From: Planctomycetota bacterium
GTDB lineage: Bacteria; Planctomycetota; Planctomycetia; Pirellulales; UBA1268
Direction: 5' to 3'
NCBI GenBank assembly: GCA_003669255.1
Contig: QWPO01000190.1
Span: 1 to 10,145 of the forward strand
Length of the DNA stretch: 10,145 nt
Under the pieces are notes generated by a model, which was not told the DNA's origin, made no database searches, and worked only from the letters and a program-made list of their open reading frames with translations. Position numbers and translations under genes: made by a program. Position 1 is the stretch's first letter; each line of letters begins with the position of its first letter. Shown here piece by piece: positions 7,201 through 10,145 of the stretch.

Positions 7201-7624
7201 GGATGAACCAGGCGACGGGGCGATCGTTGGCACTCGAGGTCCTGATCACAGGGCGGTCGGCGTCGATCGGCCAGTCGCGAACCTGCTGCACCCGCGTGTT
7301 CACCTTCACGAGTGCCTGCGACATGTCGGTGCCGACGGCAAACTCCAGCTCCACCGTGCCGGCCGAACTTGCCGAGTCGCTCGAGAGCTTGACGAGCCCC
7401 TCGACGCTGCGGAGTTGCTCCTCGAGCGGCTGGACCAGCTCCCGCTCGATTTCCTGCGGGCTCGCGCCCCGCCATTGGCAGTCGACGGTGATCGTGGGGA
7501 TCTGGACTTCCGGCGTGAGCTGCACCGGCATCGAGAGAATCGAGAGCACGCCGAAGAGCGTCACCAGGATCACGCCCACCGCGACCTTCACGGGGCTTGT
7601 GACGCAAGACTCGATGAGGTTCAT
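4268..7624 (-). CDS. RND-family efflux permease (HAE1/AcrB-like)
   Basis: The 1118-residue inner-membrane permease has the full RND layout. TM1 is at 13-33, followed by the first large periplasmic domain (34-385). TM2-TM6 span 386-541 and TM7 is at 595-615. The second periplasmic domain covers 616-934, and TM8-TM12 span 935-1105. Family hallmarks are MPVQLTPEVQIPTITVDCQWRG (first 20 at 32-51), GMLIDNSVVVLENI in TM4 and IGTVVNNPILIVE in TM10. The AcrB proton-relay positions read Asp453-Asn454 in TM4 and Asn1012-Asn1013 in TM10, so the TM4 Asp is retained and the TM10 Lys is absent. Residues about 143-206 form a segment rich in Ala, Leu, His and Pro that AcrB lacks. It lies 45 bases after the adaptor gene, so they are one operon. 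The substrate cannot be read from sequence; drugs, lipids or metals are all possible, though the adaptor makes drug or lipid-like cargo likelier. Confidence 0.93.
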   Translation of the reverse strand: MNLIESCVTSPVKVAVGVILVTLFGVLSILSMPVQLTPEVQIPTITVDCQWRGASPQEIERELVQPLEEQLRSVEGLVKLSSDSASSAGTVELEFAVGTDMSQALVKVNTRVQQVRDWPIDADRPVIRTSSANDRPVAWFILGQAAPETAAIEKAKADHPALAADLDRVLKARSPDLAMFRIRKLAAAHPELAALAPPAIDVEAVRRMAEDDIESRLERVDGVSSADLVGGREDELQVIVDPQLLAARNLTIEDLRLALANQNQDTSGGDLWEGKRRYVVRTLGQFRSPEQVEGVIITRRDGKPVYVRDVAKARLGTKKPDGIVRRFGARNIAIRVTRELGANVLDVMQRLRDTASRIDEQLKPKGLSLSLVYDETDYIDSAIGLVKDNILVGGLLTLGTLLLFLRNIRSTLIVAMSIPVSVMGTFLALAAFDRTLNVISLAGIAFAVGMLIDNSVVVLENIFVHWSAGESPKDAAVKGTQEVWGAILASTLTNVAVFLPVLFVEGEVGQLFGDIALAIAAAVGLSIAVSGLVVPAAAALLLQSRHARAAATVVTGAGDTAGTTASRGDVLTRFGAAFMGVVTGINRFLLASAPRAAIASAAIVAAAAVATWLLMPKVEYLPEGNRNLVFGILLPPPGYNINELLRMGDRVEERLIPYWDVDPGTPEAKALDAPVVADCFFVARGKSVFIGLRSLDPLEAAKLVPLVRRIAADLPGTFAVAKQSSLFENGIGAGRTIDIEITGPDLAKLVKLGVQVMGKLPEATPGSQNLPKPSLDLSSPEIQLVPRLEQAADMRLDAHQLGYIVDCLVDGGYATDYFLDNDRIDLVIKGDDRFVQRTQDLRTLPVVTPGGQLVPLEAVAEVREFSSGPEQILHRERERAITVQVSPPAKMPLEEAQERIQSMIVKPLEESGALDGGYRITLGGTTDKLVATWKSLWFNLVIAGVITYLLMAALFESWLYPAVVIASVPVGSVGGLLGLWLLNWLGASFGIFQPLDVLTMLGFVILIGTVVNNPILIVERALQLVRETDTEPTEAILEAVRSRVRPIFMTTLTTVLGLLPLVLFPGAGSELYRGLGAVLLGGMLFSTIVTLVLVPALLGLCFRIFGTSGLRPAAVAGP

Positions 7625-7669
7625 GGAACTGACCGCCGGTTCAAGGCTGGCACGGCGCGTGGTGGCGAA

Positions 7670-8938
7670 TCACTCGGTCGGTGGCGTGAAGGTGACCTGC
7701 ATGCCGGGCCGCAGCCGTTCGTTGCCGCGGACGACGACGAGCGCGCCCGGTTCGAGCGTGCCCCGCACCGCGACATAGCCCTCGACCGCGGCTCCGAGTG
7801 CTACCTCAACGGGCCGCACCACGCCCGTGGTGGGGCTCGACGGATCGATGCAGAACACGAGCGGCTTCGCGCCTCCGAGAACGAGCGCATCCTTGGGCAC
7901 GACGGTGACCTCGCCGGCGGCCCCGACGGGCAGCCAGGCCCGCGCCAGCATGCCTCCCTTGATGGTCGGCACGCCATCCACGATCCGGTTTTCCAGCCGG
8001 ATTCGTACTGGAAAACTCCGGCTCAGGAGATCGGCCTGGGGTACGACCCTCGCGACGGTTCCGATCCACGCCTGATCGGCCGCGGCGTCGAACTCCAGTC
8101 GCACGTGGGCGCCCTCGCGAAGCGCGGCCAGCGACGACTCGGGCACCTGGGCTTCGATCTCGAGGGTGTCGAGTTCCGCGATCCTCGCGATCAGTCCTCC
8201 GCGGGCCACCCACTGTCCTTTTTCGGTAAACCGCTCGACCACCCAGCCACTGAAGGGCGCGCGGATCGTGTGCTTGGCGAGTTGGTCGTCGATCCGCTGC
8301 ACTTCGGCCTCTTGGACGGCAGCGGCGGCGGCTGCCTGCGCGATCTGTTCCTTGCGTGGGCCGGTCTCGACGAGTTCGAGGGCTGCGCGACTGCCGCGGA
8401 GTTGGGCTTCGACTGCCCGCAGCTCCGTTTGAGCATCGTTCAGCTCATCGGCCGTGCTCGTGCCCCGCTCGGCGAGCCTGCCCAGCCGAGCGAGTCGATC
8501 TTTCGCGTAGGAAAGCCGGGCCTCGAAGCCGGCGACTGCGGCGCGAGCCTGCTCGATTTCCTCCGGCCGCGAGCCGGCCTGAAGTTCGCCGAGCACCTGG
8601 CGGCGGCGGTCGAGTTCGGCGGTGGCGCCAGCCCGTTCGATCTCCAGCAAGCCCCGCAAAAGCTGGGCGATCGGCTCGTTTTCGGCCACGTGTTGGCCAT
8701 CAACGATCGGAAGTTCGGTCAGGCGACCGTCAACGGCACTGCCGACATCGCTCGTTCGGGCTGGCAGCACGGTGCCCACGAAAGGCTGGCCGGAGGCCGT
8801 TTTCATCGTGGAAACAAGGGCCGCCGCGACGGGAACGGCCGGTGGCGCAGGGGGCTGCGACCATGCGAAACGGGCCGCCAAGAAGGCCATCGCGGCCGCC
8901 GCCAGTGCCGAACCTCTCCGCCCGCCGATGCGTATCAT
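7670..8938 (-). CDS. RND periplasmic adaptor (HlyD/AcrA-type membrane fusion protein)
   Basis: The 422-residue adaptor links the permease to an outer-membrane channel. A signal peptide covers about 1-27 (RIGGRRGS, then a long Ala-rich core, ending FAWSQ). The first lipoyl half is at 52-95 (FVGTVLPARTSDVGSAVDGR) and the second at 222-255 (HTIRAPFSGWVVERF). Between them is an alpha-helical hairpin (about 96-220) with two related stretches, LQAGSRPEEIEQA and VETGPRKEQIAQA, marking its two arms. A beta-barrel follows (256-330), then the membrane-proximal domain (331-422). There is no lipobox Cys, so it is not a lipoprotein. It is the first gene of the efflux operon. No ribosome site precedes ATG 8938, and a TATAAC box lies only seven bases upstream, which suggests a leaderless message. 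No outer-membrane factor gene is in the window. Confidence 0.92.
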   Translation of the reverse strand: MIRIGGRRGSALAAAAMAFLAARFAWSQPPAPPAVPVAAALVSTMKTASGQPFVGTVLPARTSDVGSAVDGRLTELPIVDGQHVAENEPIAQLLRGLLEIERAGATAELDRRRQVLGELQAGSRPEEIEQARAAVAGFEARLSYAKDRLARLGRLAERGTSTADELNDAQTELRAVEAQLRGSRAALELVETGPRKEQIAQAAAAAAVQEAEVQRIDDQLAKHTIRAPFSGWVVERFTEKGQWVARGGLIARIAELDTLEIEAQVPESSLAALREGAHVRLEFDAAADQAWIGTVARVVPQADLLSRSFPVRIRLENRIVDGVPTIKGGMLARAWLPVGAAGEVTVVPKDALVLGGAKPLVFCIDPSSPTTGVVRPVEVALGAAVEGYVAVRGTLEPGALVVVRGNERLRPGMQVTFTPPTE

Positions 8939-8945
8939 AAAATCG

Positions 8946-8951
8946 GTTATA
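8946..8951 (-). promoter_or_regulatory. Candidate -10 element of the efflux operon
   Basis: The - strand reads TATAAC (five of six matches), seven bases before ATG 8938. Transcription would start at or within a base or two of the ATG, giving a leaderless message, which fits the missing ribosome site. No good -35 hexamer is seen at 16-19 bases (the best is an AT-rich CAATTT), so an activator or an alternative sigma factor may be involved. Confidence 0.45.
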
Positions 8952-8984
8952 CCCTCGCTTCGGCGGCCGAAATTGGTCGGATTG

Positions 8985-9000
8985 CCCGGATTTTTCCGGG
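8985..9000. repeat. Perfect inverted repeat between divergent promoters
   Basis: CCCGGA, four T bases, then TCCGGG form a perfect 6-bp inverted repeat. It ends three bases before the rRNA -35 element and lies 34 bases upstream of the efflux -10 box. It could be an operator, a hairpin ending stray transcripts, or chance. A terminator is less likely because no T-run follows on the + strand. Confidence 0.5.
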
Positions 9001-9003
9001 CGC

Positions 9004-9032
9004 TTGACGGTCGAATGGTCCGCCGCTAAGTT
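9004..9032 (+). promoter_or_regulatory. Candidate promoter of the 23S rRNA unit
   Basis: TTGACG (9004-9009, five of six) and TAAGTT (9027-9032, three of six) are separated by exactly 17 bases. The -35 box and spacing are good and the -10 is weak. It points toward the 23S gene, with transcription predicted to start near 9039. No other promoter in the gap looks as good. Confidence 0.5.
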
Positions 9033-9038
9033 TTGGGT

Positions 9039-9394
9039 CTGTCGCGGCCGATCCCACTTATCCCGGGTTCGGTTCCCGCATACGGGCCGGCAATGGCTTC
9101 GTCCATCGCTGGCTCGTTCTCGTTCGTTGACAATTTGGTCGTGGTAATTGGCATCTTGAAAAGAATGCTGAAGGGGGGCCGTCTCAAGCGGCTCTCTGAA
9201 AGCGTTCTCCCAAGGCCCAGGGGAGTCGTGTGCGGCGCAAGTCGTAGGCGGCATCCCTGGAAAAAGAGCGAGAAATAATCGTAGATCCGAACCGAGCAGG
9301 GCTTCTTCATTCTTCGGACTGAAGAGCCAGGCAATCAGATGGTTCGGCGATAGCTCATCCGAGTCAGGCTCGCTTGCGAGCATTCGATTCGGGT
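9039..9394 (+). other. 23S rRNA 5' leader, no gene
   Basis: About 356 bases between the predicted transcription start and the 23S gene contain no 16S gene, no complete tRNA and no credible coding sequence. It holds a boxA-like element (9122-9135) and short stems. These are CGGG/CCCG (9064-9067 and 9075-9078), CTCCC/GGGAG (9207-9211 and 9221-9225), a 9-bp stem with one bulge (9300-9309 and 9320-9328) and GCTCGC/GCGAGC (9368-9373 and 9376-9381), the last just before the mature 5' end. Such a leader probably guides antitermination and RNase processing of the precursor. Confidence 0.55.
9122..9135 (+). promoter_or_regulatory. boxA-like rRNA antitermination element
   Basis: GTTCGTTGACAATT differs by one base from the GTTCTTTGACAATT form of boxA found in many rRNA leaders. 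In the transcript boxA recruits NusB-NusE and associated factors so that RNA polymerase reads through untranslated rRNA. Its place about 85 bases after the predicted start, ahead of a 23S gene, supports the call. Confidence 0.6.
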
Positions 9395-10145
9395 GGTCAA
9401 GCTAGAAAGGGCACATGGGGGATGACTAGGCATCAGAAGGCTGTGAAGGGCGCGGAAGACTGCGATAAGCCCGGGGTAACCGTCAAACAGGTGATGATCC
9501 CGGGATTCCTGAACAAGCTGCAACTGAATTCATAGGTTGCAGCGGCTAACGCGGAGAACTGAAACATCTCAGTACCCGCAGGAAAATAAAGAAAACTCGA
9601 TTTCCTCAGTAGCGGCGAGCGAAAGGGAAATAGCCCAAACCGAGGTGGTTTCCACTTCGGGGTTGTAGGGCCCCCGAGGAGTTACAAACAACAGGCTAGC
9701 GGAACGACTTGGAAAGGTCGTCCACAGAGGGTGACAGACCCGTACGCGAAAGCTGAGTTGCTCCATTGAGGGGGTACCCTGAGTAGGTCGAGCCACGTGG
9801 AATCTCGACTGAATCTACGGGGACCATCCCGTAAGGCTAAATACTCTCTGATGACCGATAGTGAACTAGTAGCGCGAGCGAAAGTTGAGAAGAACCCCTG
9901 TTAGGGGAGGAATGTGAACCTGAAACCATGTGCCTACAAGCGGTCGGAGCGCTATGGCGGAAACGCAATGCGTGACGGCGTGCCTTTTGCATAATGATCC
10001 GGCGAGTTACCGTCAGCGGCTCGGTTAAGGACCTCAGGTCCGTAGCCAAAGGGAAACCGAGTCTGAATAGGGCGACTAATTGGTCGCTGGTGGTAGACGC
10101 GAAACTGCACGAACTACCCATGAGCAGGTTGAACCGCGGGTCAAA
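9395..10145 (+). rRNA. rrl: 23S ribosomal RNA, 5' part (runs off window)
   Basis: The first 751 bases of a large-subunit rRNA are present. The mature 5' end is placed at GGTCAAGC, the left arm of the terminal helix (GGUUAAGC in E. coli). Conserved blocks follow in order: GAACTGAAACATCT (9558-9571), CAGTAGCGGCGAGCGAAAGG (9607-9626), GTGAACTAGTA (9861-9871), GAGCGAAAGTTGAGAAGAAC (9876-9895), GAACCTGAAACCATGTGCCT (9915-9934) and CCCATGAGCAGGTTGAA (10118-10134). The length to the last block agrees with E. coli, so no large insertion or intron lies in this part. Base composition is visibly less GC-rich than the flanking genes. No 16S gene precedes it; the nearest upstream gene is the divergent efflux adaptor. 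The 3' part and any 5S gene are outside the window. Confidence 0.97.

Noticed and set aside
5949..7607. Open frame of 552 codons on the - strand inside the permease gene
   Set aside because: It is an out-of-frame reading of the permease and consists mostly of Arg, Gly, Pro and His with no domain.
7058..9007. Open frame of 649 codons on the + strand opposite the adaptor and permease start
   Set aside because: Same reasoning: no motif, charged low-quality sequence, and it crosses two real genes and their gap.
9062..9088. Possible tRNA ending in a T-arm-like sequence (GGGTTCGGTTCCCG)
   Set aside because: There is no matching acceptor stem about 65 bases upstream, no anticodon arm, and the T-loop deviates from TTCRA.
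9127..9132. TTGACA as a second rRNA promoter -35 box
   Set aside because: No acceptable -10 lies 16-18 bases downstream, and the hexamer is part of a better match to boxA.
9033..9278. 81-codon + strand frame in the 23S leader
   Set aside because: It has no ribosome site and no homology I recognise, and it spans the boxA-like element and stems of an rRNA leader.
9569..10121. Open frames inside the 23S gene
   Set aside because: They are antisense readings of rRNA and are not coding.
1..10145. Mobile elements, CRISPR arrays, toxin-antitoxin or defence islands
   Set aside because: No transposase, integrase, direct-repeat array or recognisable defence gene is present. The GIY-YIG protein is of the small YhbQ type, not a homing or restriction enzyme with extra domains.

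Overview
The window is GC-rich chromosomal DNA from what is most probably a planctomycete. The evidence is a 23S rRNA gene with no 16S gene in front of it, a small acidic zinc-ribbon/tail-anchor protein of a kind common in that phylum, an exported LssY_C-domain protein, and few Shine-Dalgarno sites. Phylum is inferred from these features; I cannot name the genus. I see no mobile element, CRISPR array, integrase or tRNA.

Layout. Bases 1-77 hold the last 24 codons of a + strand gene. Its end overlaps by 20 bases the end of a - strand pair (58-671): a zinc-ribbon membrane protein followed by a GIY-YIG protein. A 67-base divergent gap leads to thpR (739-1326, +), an RNA 2',3'-cyclic phosphodiesterase that faces an exported LssY_C protein (1349-2047, -). 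The LssY_C gene has a good sigma70-like promoter in the following 247-base gap. Four + strand genes then run closely spaced from 2295 to 4198: an orphan degenerate response-regulator receiver, a cytosine deaminase of the yeast FCY1 type, and two small four-helix membrane proteins whose genes overlap.

From 8938 down to 4268 (- strand) lies a two-gene efflux operon: a HlyD-type periplasmic adaptor and an 1118-residue RND permease. No outer-membrane channel gene is present, so a TolC-like partner must be encoded elsewhere. The permease has an extra segment of about 60 residues in its first periplasmic domain. It carries Asp-Asn in TM4 and Asn-Asn in TM10, in place of the AcrB Asp-Asp and Lys.

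Divergent from the efflux operon is the 5' part of a 23S rRNA gene (9395 to the window end). It has its own candidate promoter at 9004-9032 and a leader of about 360 bases with a boxA-like antitermination element and several hairpins. A perfect 6-bp inverted repeat lies between the efflux and rRNA promoters. The unlinked 23S unit, the FCY1-like deaminase, the pseudo-receiver and the RND insert are the points most worth following. I found no convincing multi-gene undescribed system; most of the window is ordinary chromosomal content.
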